Shown here: positions 33,941 to 43,212 of the stretch, in pieces | How the letters are laid out: the number at the start of each line of letters is the position of its first letter | Numbering within the stretch: the first letter of the stretch is position 1 | DNA from: Bradyrhizobium jicamae | GTDB lineage: Bacteria; Pseudomonadota; Alphaproteobacteria; Rhizobiales; Xanthobacteraceae | NCBI RefSeq assembly: GCF_018130695.1 | Contig: NZ_JAFCJX010000008.1 | Location: 186,001 to 250,000 of the forward strand | Reading direction: 5' to 3' | DNA: 64,000 nt | Made by a program: the position numbers and the translations under genes | The notes under the pieces: model-generated | Databases searched by the model: none | What the model saw: only the letters and a program-made list of their open reading frames with translations | What the model was told of the DNA's origin: nothing

Positions 33941-34169
33941 GGCGATCCTCGCGACATCCTCGAACCCCAAGGATCGCACGTCGACGTTGAATTGCCTCCG
34001 GCTACTGCGGCCTACCTCTTTCGGTGTGATCAAACGGGTCGCTGCCGGAGGCAGGGCCAATGAGCCGGCCGAGATGAACTTCGAAACGCGTCGCGCCATC
34101 CGTGGGACGGTCGCGCCATGCGTCGGTCGCGGCCGAGCGGCATTCGAATGCGCCGCATGGCGGGTGCAA

Positions 34170-34604
34170 TCAGGACGTCACATGACGGCGAGCAAAGAAC
34201 GTCCGCTTGATCTTGTTGACGCCGCGCGTGGCCAAACCGAGCAGGAGCGGATTGGTCTGGCGGAAGACGGCAACCTTCTTCACATAGTGCTCAACATGCC
34301 ATTTGGCGTGGGCTCCGTTGTGAAACACGATCACGTCACCGATGCCGTAGCGCTTCGGTGGCATGCCCTGGCTCTCGATCACGGCCGAGCCTTCGTGGAT
34401 CACAATGGTCTCGTCGACATCGTAGTACCAGTTGAACTTGCCCTCGGTGCAGGACCAGATCACGGTTGTGGAACTTCCGTCCGCGCTGGTCGAGAGCACG
34501 GCCGAGCGCGCTTCCGGATTGCCTTCAATGATCCAGGATGGCTCGATCGGCGACGGCTTGAGATCGACGTTGCAATGGCCGGTGTCGATAAGGGCAAGCG
34601 GCAT
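34170..34604 (-). CDS. Cupin-domain protein
   Basis: A 144-residue single-domain cupin of the DUF861/EutQ-like type. It starts MPLALIDTGHCNVDL. The beta-barrel core has SSTTVIWSCTEGKFNWYYDVDETIVIHEGSAVI and GIGDVIVFHNGAHAKWHV, with His and Glu residues in positions that often bind metal. GAGGTAACCG precedes the ATG. Members include sugar-binding and oxalate-type enzymes, but many are of unknown role. No operon partner is evident; the next 270 bp upstream (34605-34876) hold no gene that I can support. Confidence 0.75.
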   Translation of the reverse strand: MPLALIDTGHCNVDLKPSPIEPSWIIEGNPEARSAVLSTSADGSSTTVIWSCTEGKFNWYYDVDETIVIHEGSAVIESQGMPPKRYGIGDVIVFHNGAHAKWHVEHYVKKVAVFRQTNPLLLGLATRGVNKIKRTFFARRHVTS

Positions 34605-34876
34605 CGGTTACCTCAAATAACTAAAATGAAAGTGCCCGCTTCCAAAGTTCCCGATGACGCTGGTTGCTAATCTTGAATTCTTCGGGATCCCTATAATCAG
34701 ATGGTCTGCAAGGAGGAGTAAAGAGGCCACTTTGCCGCAACTCATGTCGACGTGCGTGCCGCACGACGCAATTCGCGCGCGGAGTCCGCTCATGGGACGC
34801 GGGACAAATTGGTGTGTCATGGAATGATGCACGTATGGCGTGTGCTGAAATGGTCGACGTCTGTCGTTGCAATGGG

Positions 34877-35605
34877 TCAGGCGGTATTGCCGGCATCGAC
34901 CGTCAGCACGGTGCCGGTGATGTTCCGGCCGCCTTCGCCCAGCAGATACTCGACCATGGACGCGACGTCGCCGGCGTCGGGCAGGCGGCGCAGCGCGCTG
35001 CGGCCCGCGATGCGCCTGCGGCCGTCATCGTCCAGCGACCTCGTCAGTTCGGTGTCGACGAAGCCCGGCGCCACCGCGTTCACGGTGATGCCAAGCCGGC
35101 CGACTTCGCGGGCCAGCGAACGGGTGAAGCCGGTGGCGGCGGCCTTGGAGGCGGCGTAGACGGACAGGCCGTTGTAGCCGGTCGAGGCGATGATGGAGGA
35201 GATGTTGACGATGCGCCCGGCGCCGTCGGCCATCATGTGGCGCACCACATATTTGGTCAGGATGATCGGCGACAGCACGTTCAGGCGGATCAGCGCCTCG
35301 ATGTCGGAATTGCGCATGGTGGCCAGCAGCCCTTCGGTGCCGATCCCGGCATTGTTGACGAGGCCGTAGATCGCGCCGAAGGCGTCGCGCAGCTCCTTCA
35401 CGAAGGCGGGGATCTTCTCGGCCTCGCCGAGGTCGAATGCCCTGAAGTGCAGGCGGTCCGCGCCCGCCTCACGGATGGCCCGTGCCAGATCCTCGCTCTC
35501 GCGACGGGCGAGCGCGACCACGTTGTAGTCGCCGGATATTGCAAGCCTGCGCGCAATCGCAAGTCCGATGCCGCGACTGCCACCGGTGACGAGGACATTA
35601 CGCAT
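34877..35605 (-). CDS. SDR-family oxidoreductase (3-oxoacyl-[ACP] reductase type)
   Basis: A 242-residue short-chain dehydrogenase. NAD(P) motif TGGSRGIGLA at residues 7-16, NNAG near 87, catalytic Ser in NISSIIAS, the YAASKAA motif with Tyr and Lys, and the tail GTVLTVDAG are all present, matching FabG-like enzymes. Its start overlaps the end of the adenylate-forming ligase gene by 8 bp, and that ligase overlaps a carrier-protein gene. It therefore probably reduces a keto group on a thioester bound to that carrier. Confidence 0.9.
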   Translation of the reverse strand: MRNVLVTGGSRGIGLAIARRLAISGDYNVVALARRESEDLARAIREAGADRLHFRAFDLGEAEKIPAFVKELRDAFGAIYGLVNNAGIGTEGLLATMRNSDIEALIRLNVLSPIILTKYVVRHMMADGAGRIVNISSIIASTGYNGLSVYAASKAAATGFTRSLAREVGRLGITVNAVAPGFVDTELTRSLDDDGRRRIAGRSALRRLPDAGDVASMVEYLLGEGGRNITGTVLTVDAGNTA

Positions 35606-36983
35606 CGGCGCGCGCCAGTTTGCCCGCTTCCGTGACGTCGAGCCGCTCGACGAAGCGGATCACCGCGGGAACCTTGTATGCCGCCAGCGCGTCCTTGCAG
35701 CGGCCGAGAATCTCCGTGCGGATCGTCTCAACGCGAGCCGCGTCGGTGCCGTCGGCGAGCACGACGTCGGCGACCACGACGGCGCCGGTGATCGGGCTCT
35801 TGCGCGACCGTGCACGCGACATCCGCACGGACTCGTGTCGGTTGATCACGGCCTCGATCTCCTCGGGATGGACCTTCAGCCCGCCGATATTGATGATGCC
35901 GCCGCGCCGGCCGACGAAATGATAGCGGTTGTCGCGCAGCTCGACCATGTCGCCGGTGTCGACGAAGCCGTCGGCATCGGCGAGCGGCGGCGCGTCGACG
36001 CCAATATAGGCGCGCGCCGTGCGCCGGGAGCGGATCCGCAGCGAGCCGTCCACGACCTTCATCTCGACGCCGTCGCGGTTCGGTCCGATCAGGTCGGCGG
36101 GAAAACCCTCGCGCCCGTCGTCGACCGCAAAACCGACGCCAGCCTCGGTCGAGGCGTAGGCATGGCCAATCGACGCATGCGGAAACGCCCGGGCAAGGCC
36201 GTCGAGCACGGCCTGATCGGCGATCTCGCCGGACAGGCGGACATAGCGTGGCGAGAAGTCCGCGGTCGCACCGCTCATCAGAAGCTTGCGCCAGTGCGAC
36301 GGCGTGCCGGAAATGTGGGTGACGCTGCCTGCGCGCAGCCGTGCCACGTGATCGGCGAGGGCTTCCCCGCGCTCCGACAGCACCATCGATCCGCCGCCGA
36401 TCACGGCACGCAGGAAGATCTGCAAGCCGCCATAGCGGCGGATGTCGTAGAACGTCGCCCAGGTCGCGCTCCGGTAGCGCGCCGGTCCATCGGCGACGAT
36501 TGCGCCGGCGAGCCCCTCGAGCGTATGCCGGACGATCTTCGGCAGCCCTGACGTGCCCGAGGTCAGCATCAGCCACTCGGTCGCGCGTTCGGTCTTCCAT
36601 CCCGCATCGGTCGGTTCGGGCAGACCCACGCCGACGACCAGGTGCGCGCCGGCATCGCCTTGGTGCTGCGGCTGATCGGTGACAATGGCGTCGATCTCGG
36701 CCTGCGCTTGCAGGGCCTTGACGTGATCCGGATCGAGATCGGGCGGGCAGAGAAGCATGCGGCGGGCGACACCGTCGAGCTCGATCATCGCGAGGGTGGA
36801 CAATAGCTGTCCCGATGTCGCAAGCAGCACCGACCGTCCGGACAGCTCGCGGGCTCCGCCGACCAGGCAGCTATGGCTGCGAATGTCGGTCAGCGATATG
36901 GTGTGCCTTGCATCGGAAATCGTCCGGCCCTTCAGCTCCGGACCGAGAAATTCGCGCAAGGCAAGGACGTCAGGCGGGGACAT
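35598..36983 (-). CDS. Adenylate-forming acyl/aryl ligase, probably loads the adjacent carrier protein
   Basis: A 461-residue class I adenylate-forming enzyme. The ATP loop LMLTSGTSGLPKIVRHT, YASTEAG (A5), DTGDMVELRDNRYHFVGRRGGIINIGGLKVHPEEIE (A7-A8; given here as its full run in two parts: DTGDMVELRDNRYHF, then VGRRGGIINIGGLKV) and a terminal LDVTEAGKLARA with the catalytic lysine are visible. The N-terminal half is shorter than in acyl-CoA synthetases. Its start lies inside the end of the small carrier-protein gene (14-bp overlap), strong evidence that the carrier is its partner. The acid substrate is unknown. Confidence 0.87.
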   Translation of the reverse strand: MSPPDVLALREFLGPELKGRTISDARHTISLTDIRSHSCLVGGARELSGRSVLLATSGQLLSTLAMIELDGVARRMLLCPPDLDPDHVKALQAQAEIDAIVTDQPQHQGDAGAHLVVGVGLPEPTDAGWKTERATEWLMLTSGTSGLPKIVRHTLEGLAGAIVADGPARYRSATWATFYDIRRYGGLQIFLRAVIGGGSMVLSERGEALADHVARLRAGSVTHISGTPSHWRKLLMSGATADFSPRYVRLSGEIADQAVLDGLARAFPHASIGHAYASTEAGVGFAVDDGREGFPADLIGPNRDGVEMKVVDGSLRIRSRRTARAYIGVDAPPLADADGFVDTGDMVELRDNRYHFVGRRGGIINIGGLKVHPEEIEAVINRHESVRMSRARSRKSPITGAVVVADVVLADGTDAARVETIRTEILGRCKDALAAYKVPAVIRFVERLDVTEAGKLARADA

Positions 36984-37215
36984 TCTCGTAGGCTCTGATG
37001 AACTCGCCGACGGTCGAGGGGAAGGGAGCGTCCTCGGCGACTGTGAACGGATCGATGCCGAGATCGTCCTCCAGCCGCGCGACCAGGATCGCGAACGCCA
37101 GAGAGTCGAACCCCGTGTCCTGCAGCGGCAGATCGTCCTGGAGCGGCGGAAGCGTGACCTTCTGCTCTTGCGCGATCTGCTGCATCGCCGAAAAAATCTT
37201 CAGTCTGACTGACAT
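36970..37215 (-). CDS. Acyl carrier protein (carrier 1)
   Basis: An 81-residue carrier protein. The phosphopantetheine site is the serine in DTGFDSLAFAILVARL, at about residue 37, followed by the typical acidic second half of the fold. ATG 37215 has GAGGTGATT just upstream. It overlaps the adenylate-forming ligase gene by 14 bp and lies 43 bp downstream of the long-chain-type ligase gene. Together with the SDR these genes form one minus-strand operon. It is not the housekeeping AcpP, whose sequence is different and which normally lies beside fab genes. Confidence 0.87.
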   Translation of the reverse strand: MSVRLKIFSAMQQIAQEQKVTLPPLQDDLPLQDTGFDSLAFAILVARLEDDLGIDPFTVAEDAPFPSTVGEFIRAYENVPA

Positions 37216-37258
37216 AATCACCTCACTTTTTCAAAACACTCGCTTCAAAAAACCGATC

Positions 37259-39076
37259 CTAAAGCCTGATTCGGCCCTCCACGATGCGCGCGTAGATGGC
37301 CGGGTCGATCGAACGATAGTCGCCGCTCGCCGCATCGCGCAGGAACAGCCGGTCGTGCACGACCGCGGGATCGAATCCCTCGCGGATCAAGCGCTGCTTC
37401 TGCTGCTTGAAGCTCTCGGTGACGTCCAGCTCGCGGCAGAACCTGATGAAGACCGGAAGGGCATAGGCGGGAAGGCGGCGCGACAAATGCTCTGCAAATA
37501 TCCCGAGATCGAAGCGCTGGTCCACCACCAGAGCCGCCATGCCGGCGCGGCCGTCGGCGCCGGGGACGGTGGCCCCGTATGTCGAGGCGTCGACAACGCC
37601 GGGGCATTCCCTGATCGCGTCATTTACCTCGCTGGTCGCGACGTTCTCGCCTTTCCAGCGGTAGGTGTCGCCGACCCGGTCGACGAAATGGAAGAAGCCC
37701 TGCTCGTCGCGAACCATCAGATCGCCGGTCCGGAACCAGGCATCGCCTTTCGCAAAAACGTCGCGCAGGACCTTCTTCGCGGTCTCGGCCGGGTCCGTGT
37801 AGCCTTCGAAAGCTCCGCCACCCCGATCCGCGGTGCCGATGCGTCCGATCGCCTCGCCGGCTTCGCCGTGGCTGCAGGCGATGCAGAGCCCGTCGTCGCC
37901 ACGGAGCGGGCCGCTGCGCTCCGCATCGACTTTCACGATCGCGGCCGGAAAGCGGTGCGCCAGCAGCGGCGGGATGCGGCCGATGGCACCGGGCTTTCCT
38001 TCGACGTTGAACAGCGAGAAGTTGCCTTCGGTCGCGGCATAGAATTCGAGGATCTGCGGAATCGCAAAGCGCTTGGCGAACGCCTCCCAGATGTCGCCGC
38101 GCAGTCCGTTGCCGACGGCCAGTCGCAGCCGGTGCACGGCCTCGAGCCCCGAGGCCGGCGCCTTCAGGAGGTAGCGGCAGAGTTCACCGATGTACTGGAC
38201 GACGGTGCAGTCGAAATACATGACGTCGTCCCAGAAGTCTTCCGCCGAGAATTTCTCCGCGATCACGACGGAGCCGCCGGCGCGGAGCATGCTGCACGTC
38301 GCGACGACGCCGCCCACGGAATGATGGAGCGGCAAGCAATCGTAAAGGCGGTCGTCGACGGAGGCGTCCGTCAGCCCGGCAAACCATCCGCCCCAGCTGA
38401 GAATGCGCCGATGACTGACATTCGCGGCCTTCGGCAGCCCCGTGGTGCCCGAGGTGTAGATGAGCAGGGCGCGCTGATCGATCGTGATGTCGCCGCGCTC
38501 GGCGGAGGACAGAGGGCGTGGGTCTGCGGCGGCGAGCGCCGCGTCCAGATCGGCGCCGGCGCTGCCGGGACCCAGTCTCCAGATTTGCGGCACGCGATCC
38601 AGGTGCGGACGTGCGGTCTCAAACGCATCCGTGCAATCGGCGGCGAGAACAATGTGGTCGGCGCGCGCAACGTTGATGCAATGGGCGAGCGACTGGCCGA
38701 CCAGCCTTGTGTTGATCAGCGCCACCGTGCCGCCGACGATGCTGATGCCGAGCCAGCAGGCCATGTAGTCCGGCCGGTTGGGCATCAGCAGGCAAACGGT
38801 GCTGCCGATGCCGACACCCAGGTCACGCGCCCAACGCGCATATTGGTTGATCCGGGCGCTGAGCTGCCTGTAGGTGTAGGATTGATGATCGGAGAGCAAT
38901 GCAAGGCGTTCGGGCTGTCGCTTCGCCCATTGTTCGACGACGTCGGCGAACAGGTGCCGAGGCTCAGCCTCGATCTGCGAGGTCAGTTCGATCGCCTTCA
39001 GCCATGCCTTGGCGGCGGAGGGTCTGCGCTGCGGGGCGCCGTTTCCGCTCGCTCGCTCAATCAGGCCTGCTTCCAT
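37259..39076 (-). CDS. Long-chain acyl-CoA synthetase-like adenylate-forming ligase
   Basis: A 605-residue ligase of the FATP/very-long-chain acyl-CoA synthetase branch. The ATP loop ALLIYTSGTTGLPKAANVSH, the FYAATEGNFSLFN (A5) typical of this branch, RTGDLMVRDEQGFFHFVDR with DTYRWKGENVATSEV, and the end of domain with ELDVTESFKQQKQRL are clear. It should activate a fatty or fatty-like acid to acyl-AMP and pass it to CoA or to one of the two carriers encoded on either side (30 bp upstream and 43 bp downstream). Context favours a carrier protein as acceptor. Confidence 0.88.
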   Translation of the reverse strand: MEAGLIERASGNGAPQRRPSAAKAWLKAIELTSQIEAEPRHLFADVVEQWAKRQPERLALLSDHQSYTYRQLSARINQYARWARDLGVGIGSTVCLLMPNRPDYMACWLGISIVGGTVALINTRLVGQSLAHCINVARADHIVLAADCTDAFETARPHLDRVPQIWRLGPGSAGADLDAALAAADPRPLSSAERGDITIDQRALLIYTSGTTGLPKAANVSHRRILSWGGWFAGLTDASVDDRLYDCLPLHHSVGGVVATCSMLRAGGSVVIAEKFSAEDFWDDVMYFDCTVVQYIGELCRYLLKAPASGLEAVHRLRLAVGNGLRGDIWEAFAKRFAIPQILEFYAATEGNFSLFNVEGKPGAIGRIPPLLAHRFPAAIVKVDAERSGPLRGDDGLCIACSHGEAGEAIGRIGTADRGGGAFEGYTDPAETAKKVLRDVFAKGDAWFRTGDLMVRDEQGFFHFVDRVGDTYRWKGENVATSEVNDAIRECPGVVDASTYGATVPGADGRAGMAALVVDQRFDLGIFAEHLSRRLPAYALPVFIRFCRELDVTESFKQQKQRLIREGFDPAVVHDRLFLRDAASGDYRSIDPAIYARIVEGRIRL

Positions 39077-39106
39077 GATCCGACCGTGCAGATGATTTCC
39101 ATTCTC

Positions 39107-39376
39107 TCATCCCGCGCTGGGTGCGAGCTGGTTGAGGATCATGACTTCCAGCGTCTTCACCGATTGGAAGTTCTCGGGCGTGATCTCGGGCTGGGGAAGG
39201 GTGAGATCGAACTCGGCTTCGACCTTGAGCATCAGCGCGACCATATCCATCGAATCGAGGCCGATATCCACCAGCGAGGATTCCGGGTGGATCTCCGCGA
39301 TGATCGCGTTTTGCTTGAGAACGCTCCTGACGACCGAAAGGACGCGATCCTGGACGCTGGGGGCAAGGTCTCGCAT
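39107..39376 (-). CDS. Acyl/aminoacyl carrier protein (carrier 2)
   Basis: An 89-residue carrier protein. The modified serine lies in VDIGLDSMDMVALML, about residue 47, and VEAEFDLTLP follows. The pattern GLDSM-MVALML-VE-EFD resembles carriers that partner amino acid:[carrier protein] ligases in rhizobia, and such a ligase is encoded 1.5 kb away on the divergent strand. ATG 39376 (GTGGAG five bases upstream) is preferred to 39391. The gene heads the minus-strand operon of ligases, carrier 1 and SDR. Confidence 0.85.
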   Translation of the reverse strand: MRDLAPSVQDRVLSVVRSVLKQNAIIAEIHPESSLVDIGLDSMDMVALMLKVEAEFDLTLPQPEITPENFQSVKTLEVMILNQLAPSAG

Positions 39377-39460
39377 TTGAACTCCACTCATCGCGTGACG
39401 TGATTGACCATGATCGACGCGACGATACCCGACCGCAGCTCAGGTCGTTAGTTGCGCTTC

Positions 39461-39480
39461 GGGGGTACCCCCCTTGGGGG
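39461..39480. promoter_or_regulatory. Overlapping GC palindromes between divergent carrier-pathway operons
   Basis: GGGGGTACCCCC (39461-39472) and the overlapping CCCCCTTGGGGG (39469-39480) are two palindromes that cannot both form at once. They lie in the 241 bp between the divergent carrier 2 gene and the acyl-CoA dehydrogenase homologue. Position and symmetry fit a shared operator. No regulator gene is next to it. Confidence 0.4.
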
Positions 39481-39617
39481 CGTGTTCTCGGCGGCATCCA
39501 CCTTATGCCCCGCCGACTCCGCAAGCCCGGTCGGTTAGATTGCCAGCGTCGAATTCGCGCGAATTTCATCGCGAGCCTGTTCGGCTCGTCCGGCCATCAA
39601 ATGAGAGGCGTTGGGCC

Positions 39618-40844
39618 ATGAATGTGCAGGAAGTCCAGTTCCGCAGTCTCCCCCTGGAAAGCAGCCGAGCACAATTTTCTCCGGATCGCGCTTCATTCCA
39701 GCAGCGGGCGGCTGCTGTTGCGGAGGCTGCGGCGACCGAAGTCGAAGCGGTCGACCGCGACTCACGCTTCCCGCGGAAGGCCATCGACGCGGCGCGCAAG
39801 GAAAGGCTCCTGGGCGCCCAGATCCCGATCGAGTTCGGCGGCGAGGGCGCGTCGATTTCCGAGGTGGCCGACATGTGCTACGCGCTCGGCCGCGCCTGCT
39901 CCTCGGCCGGGATGATCTTCGCGATGCATCAGACCAAGGTCGCATGCCTGGTCCGCCACGGCGTGGGCAGCACCTGGCACGAAAAGCTCATGCGCCGCGT
40001 GGCAGCCGAACAGCTGCTGCTGGCGTCCTCGACGACGGAGGGTCAGAACGGCGGAAACATTCGCTTCAGCAAGGCCGCGGTCGAGCACGAGGGGGCTGAG
40101 ATCTCGCTCGAGCGCGACGCGACGGTCATTTCCTATGGTGCCGAGGCAGACGGCATCGTCACCATCGCCCGCCGCGCCGACGACGCCGCTGGATCCGATC
40201 AGGTGATGCTGGCCATCACCCGGGACGACTACAAGCTGGAGCAGACTCTCGCATGGGAGACGCTCGGCATGCGGGGCACCTGCAGCGCCGGCTTCAAGCT
40301 GAATTTCAAGGGCTCCTCGGAGCAGATATTCCCGGTTGCGTACGAAAAGATCCACGCGCAGACGATGACGCCGGTCGCCCACCTGTGCTGGTCGTCGGTC
40401 TGGGCGGGAATCGCGGCCGCAGCAGTCGACCGCGCGCAGCTCTTCATCCGCAAGGCCGCCCGCGGGGCCGGCGGCAACATGCCGCCCGGCGCGGCGCATT
40501 TCACCTCGGCGAAAATGACGCTGAACAAGCTGCGCGCCATCATCGCCGTGAACATCGAGTCCTATGCGGCTCGCGGACGCGATGAGCGCGCGCTGTCATC
40601 GGTCGACTTCCAGTCCTCGATCAACCTGCTCAAGGTCGAGGCCTCCGAACTCGCGGTCACGGCCGTCATGCATGCCATGCGCGCCTGCGGCCTGTCCGGC
40701 TATCGCAACGACACCGACGTCAGCGTCGGACGCCATCTCCGCGACGTGCTCTCGGCGCCGATCATGATCAACAATGACCGTATCCTGGCCAGCATGGGCG
40801 GCGCCACGCTGATGAGCGCCGTGCCGGCCTCGCTGCGGGATTGA
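39618..40844 (+). CDS. Acyl-CoA dehydrogenase homologue linked to carrier proteins
   Basis: A 408-residue flavoprotein of the acyl-CoA dehydrogenase fold, starting MNVQEVQFRSLPL. Typical parts are LLGAQIPIEFGGEGASISEV, LLASSTTEGQNGGNIRF, ETLGMRGTCSAGFKLNF and a helical C-terminal domain ending MGGATLMSAVPASL. The usual catalytic Glu position is not obvious. Homologues beside amino acid:[carrier protein] ligases occur in rhizobia, and family members in antibiotic pathways oxidise aminoacyl thioesters on carrier proteins, so the substrate may be carrier-bound. It starts the plus-strand operon, divergent from carrier 2. Confidence 0.85.
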   Translation: MNVQEVQFRSLPLESSRAQFSPDRASFQQRAAAVAEAAATEVEAVDRDSRFPRKAIDAARKERLLGAQIPIEFGGEGASISEVADMCYALGRACSSAGMIFAMHQTKVACLVRHGVGSTWHEKLMRRVAAEQLLLASSTTEGQNGGNIRFSKAAVEHEGAEISLERDATVISYGAEADGIVTIARRADDAAGSDQVMLAITRDDYKLEQTLAWETLGMRGTCSAGFKLNFKGSSEQIFPVAYEKIHAQTMTPVAHLCWSSVWAGIAAAAVDRAQLFIRKAARGAGGNMPPGAAHFTSAKMTLNKLRAIIAVNIESYAARGRDERALSSVDFQSSINLLKVEASELAVTAVMHAMRACGLSGYRNDTDVSVGRHLRDVLSAPIMINNDRILASMGGATLMSAVPASLRD

Positions 40845-40874
40845 TTTTTGGTTCTCGAACGCAAGGGACTCGAT

Positions 40875-41828
40875 GTGAACGTAGCCATGTTTGCTGCACC
40901 GGTGGAATCAGCTCCGCTTCCGCCCGATCCGCTGGATCATCTCGCCGATGTGCTGTTCCACCAAATGGGTTCGCCGGGAGTTTACGGCCGCACGGCGCTG
41001 TATGAAGACGTCGTGGAGAGGCTCGCTGCCTTGATCACGCGGCATCGTGAGCCGAATGCCGAGGTCATGCGTTTCCCTCCGGTCATGAACCGCGCGCAAC
41101 TCGAGCGGTCGGGCTATCTGAAAAGCTTTCCGAACCTTCTCGGCTGCGTCTGCGGCCTGCATGGCACGGAAACGGAAATCGACGCGGCGGTCAGTCGCTT
41201 CGATGCCGGCGGCGACTGGACTGCGTCGCTCTCACCGGCCGATCTCGTGCTGTCGCCGGCCGCCTGCTATCCGCTCTACCCAATCGCGGCGAGCCGCGGT
41301 CCCGTTCCGCCCGGCGGCTGGTGCTTCGATGTGGCCGCCGATTGCTTCCGCCGAGAGCCATCGCGCCATCTCGACCGGCTGCAGTCCTTCAGGATGCGCG
41401 AATACGTCTGCATCGGCACCGCAGACCATGTCGCGGCGTTCCGGGAGCGCTGGATGGTGCGCGCCCAGCAGATTGCGCGCGATATCGGGCTGACCTTCCG
41501 CGTCGACTATGCCAGCGACCCGTTCTTCGGACGGGTCGGCCAGATGATGGCGGTGAGCCAGAAGCAGCAATCGCTGAAATTCGAGCTGCTGGTGCCGCTG
41601 CGCTCCGAGGAGCGGCCGACCGCCTGCATGAGCTTCAATTACCATCGTGATCACTTCGGCACCACCTGGGGCATCGCCGACTCATCCGGGCAGCCGGCCC
41701 ACACCGCCTGCGTGGCCTTTGGAATGGATCGTCTCGCCGTCGCCATGTTCCATATCCACGGCACTGATGTCGCGAAGTGGCCGACAGCGGTGCGGGAGCT
41801 GCTCAACTTCCCGCGGGATGGCCGGTAG
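40875..41828 (+). CDS. Amino acid:[carrier protein] ligase (class II aaRS homologue without tRNA-binding domain)
   Basis: A 317-residue homologue of the catalytic core of atypical seryl-tRNA synthetases. MRFPPVMNRAQLERSGYLKSFP is followed by GCVCGLHGTE with a probable zinc-binding Cys. Motif 2 has DCFRREPSRHLDRLQSFRMREY, and motif 3 is ACVAFGMDRLAVAMF. (Each is a family landmark.) The tRNA-binding arm is absent. Enzymes like this, first described in Bradyrhizobium japonicum, activate glycine or alanine and load it on a small carrier protein. I chose GTG 40875, with AAGGGA upstream, over TTG 40848 and ATG 40887. It follows the acyl-CoA dehydrogenase homologue by 30 bp. Carrier 2 is the probable acceptor. 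Confidence 0.92.
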   Translation: MNVAMFAAPVESAPLPPDPLDHLADVLFHQMGSPGVYGRTALYEDVVERLAALITRHREPNAEVMRFPPVMNRAQLERSGYLKSFPNLLGCVCGLHGTETEIDAAVSRFDAGGDWTASLSPADLVLSPAACYPLYPIAASRGPVPPGGWCFDVAADCFRREPSRHLDRLQSFRMREYVCIGTADHVAAFRERWMVRAQQIARDIGLTFRVDYASDPFFGRVGQMMAVSQKQQSLKFELLVPLRSEERPTACMSFNYHRDHFGTTWGIADSSGQPAHTACVAFGMDRLAVAMFHIHGTDVAKWPTAVRELLNFPRDGR

Positions 41829-41853
41829 GCGCGGTCGTATTCGAGGTACGTCA

Positions 41854-43185
41854 ATGCACGTGAGAAATCCAGAGGCAGCCCGGGATCGAAAAGCCGAAGG
41901 GCCGGCCTCAATGAAAAGAGAAACGCTCGCCGTTCACGGTGGCTTCATAGACGATCCGGCCACCAAAGCCGTCGCCGTGCCGATCTACCAGACGGCCTCG
42001 TACGCCTTCGACAGCGCCGACCATGGGGCCGCGCTCTTCAATCTCGAAGTGGATGGCTTCCGCTATACGAGGATCGGCAATCCGACCAACGCGGTGCTGG
42101 AGAAGCGCGTTGCCGCCATGGAAGGAGGCGTCGACGCCCTCAGCGTGGCGTGCGGCCAGGCTGCCGTGAATTATGCGGTGACCAACATCACCGAGATGGG
42201 CACCAACATCGTCTCGGTCCCGCAACTCTACGGCACCACGCATACGCTGTTCGCGCACATTCTGCCGCGCCAGGGCGTCACGGTCCGTTTCGCGGAAGAC
42301 GACCGTCCGGCGAGCGTGGAAAGGCTGATCGACGACAACACGCGAGCGGTGTTCTGCGAGAGCGTCGGAAATCCGGCCGGAAACGTCTGCGACATCGAAG
42401 CGATGGCCGACGTCGCCCACAAGCACGGCGTGCCGCTGATCGTCGACAACACGGTGGCGACCCCGATCCTGCTCAGGCCGATCGAATACGGCGCTGATAT
42501 CGTCGTGGAGTCGCTGACGAAGTTCATGGGCGGGCACGGCACCACGCTCGGTGGAATCATCGTCGATGGCGGCAAATTCCCGTGGGCGGAGCATAGCCGG
42601 CGCTTTGCGATGATGAACGAGCCGGAGAAATCGTACCACGGGCTGGTCTTCGCCGAACGCTACGGGGCCGCCGCCTACATTGCGCGCTGCCGCGCCGTCT
42701 CGATGCGGAATACTGGCTCCATCCTGGCGCCGCTGAACGCGTTCCTTTTGCTCCAGGGCATCGAGACCGTCGCATTGCGGATCGAGCGCCACGTCGAGAA
42801 TGCCGAGGAGGTCGCGCGGTTTCTGCGCAATGACCGCCGCGTCGGATGGGTGAACTACGCGGGCTTCGAAGACAGCCCCTATCGCGCGCTGACGCAGAAA
42901 TATCTGGGCGGCCGGGCCTGTTCGCTGCTGACCTTCGGCGTGGCGGGAGGGTTCGAGGCCGGCAAGCGGTTCTATGACGCGCTGAAGCTGGTCAAACGGC
43001 TGGTCAACATTGGCGACGCGAAGTCGCTGGCCTGCCATCCGGCATCGACCACGCACCGGCAGATGTCACCCGAAGAGCAGGAGAAGGCCGGAGTGCGGCC
43101 CGAGATGATCAGGTTGAGCGTTGGAATCGAGCACGTGGACGACATCATCGCCGACCTCGATCAGGCGCTCCGCAAGGCAAACTGA
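41854..43185 (+). CDS. O-acetylhomoserine sulfhydrylase-like PLP enzyme (Cys/Met metabolism family)
   Basis: A 443-residue PLP enzyme. The family start MKRETLAVHGGF lies at residue 20, YTRIGNPTNAVLEKRVAAMEGG follows, DNTVATPILLRPIEYGAD precedes the PLP lysine in VESLTKFMGGHGT, and CHPASTTHRQM is the conserved late motif. These fit O-acetylhomoserine sulfhydrylases, which do gamma-replacement on activated homoserine. ATG 41854 has GAGG eight bases upstream; ATG 41911 is the alternative. The next gene is a homoserine acyltransferase homologue, so the pair could make homocysteine or another gamma-substituted amino acid. Confidence 0.9.
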   Translation: MHVRNPEAARDRKAEGPASMKRETLAVHGGFIDDPATKAVAVPIYQTASYAFDSADHGAALFNLEVDGFRYTRIGNPTNAVLEKRVAAMEGGVDALSVACGQAAVNYAVTNITEMGTNIVSVPQLYGTTHTLFAHILPRQGVTVRFAEDDRPASVERLIDDNTRAVFCESVGNPAGNVCDIEAMADVAHKHGVPLIVDNTVATPILLRPIEYGADIVVESLTKFMGGHGTTLGGIIVDGGKFPWAEHSRRFAMMNEPEKSYHGLVFAERYGAAAYIARCRAVSMRNTGSILAPLNAFLLLQGIETVALRIERHVENAEEVARFLRNDRRVGWVNYAGFEDSPYRALTQKYLGGRACSLLTFGVAGGFEAGKRFYDALKLVKRLVNIGDAKSLACHPASTTHRQMSPEEQEKAGVRPEMIRLSVGIEHVDDIIADLDQALRKAN

Positions 43186-43212
43186 ATCCACGTGAGCAAT
43201 GAAGGCATTCCG

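Noticed and set aside
33237..34164. Possible integrated element next to tRNA-Gln
   Set aside because: There is no integrase and no second copy of the tRNA 3' end within the window.
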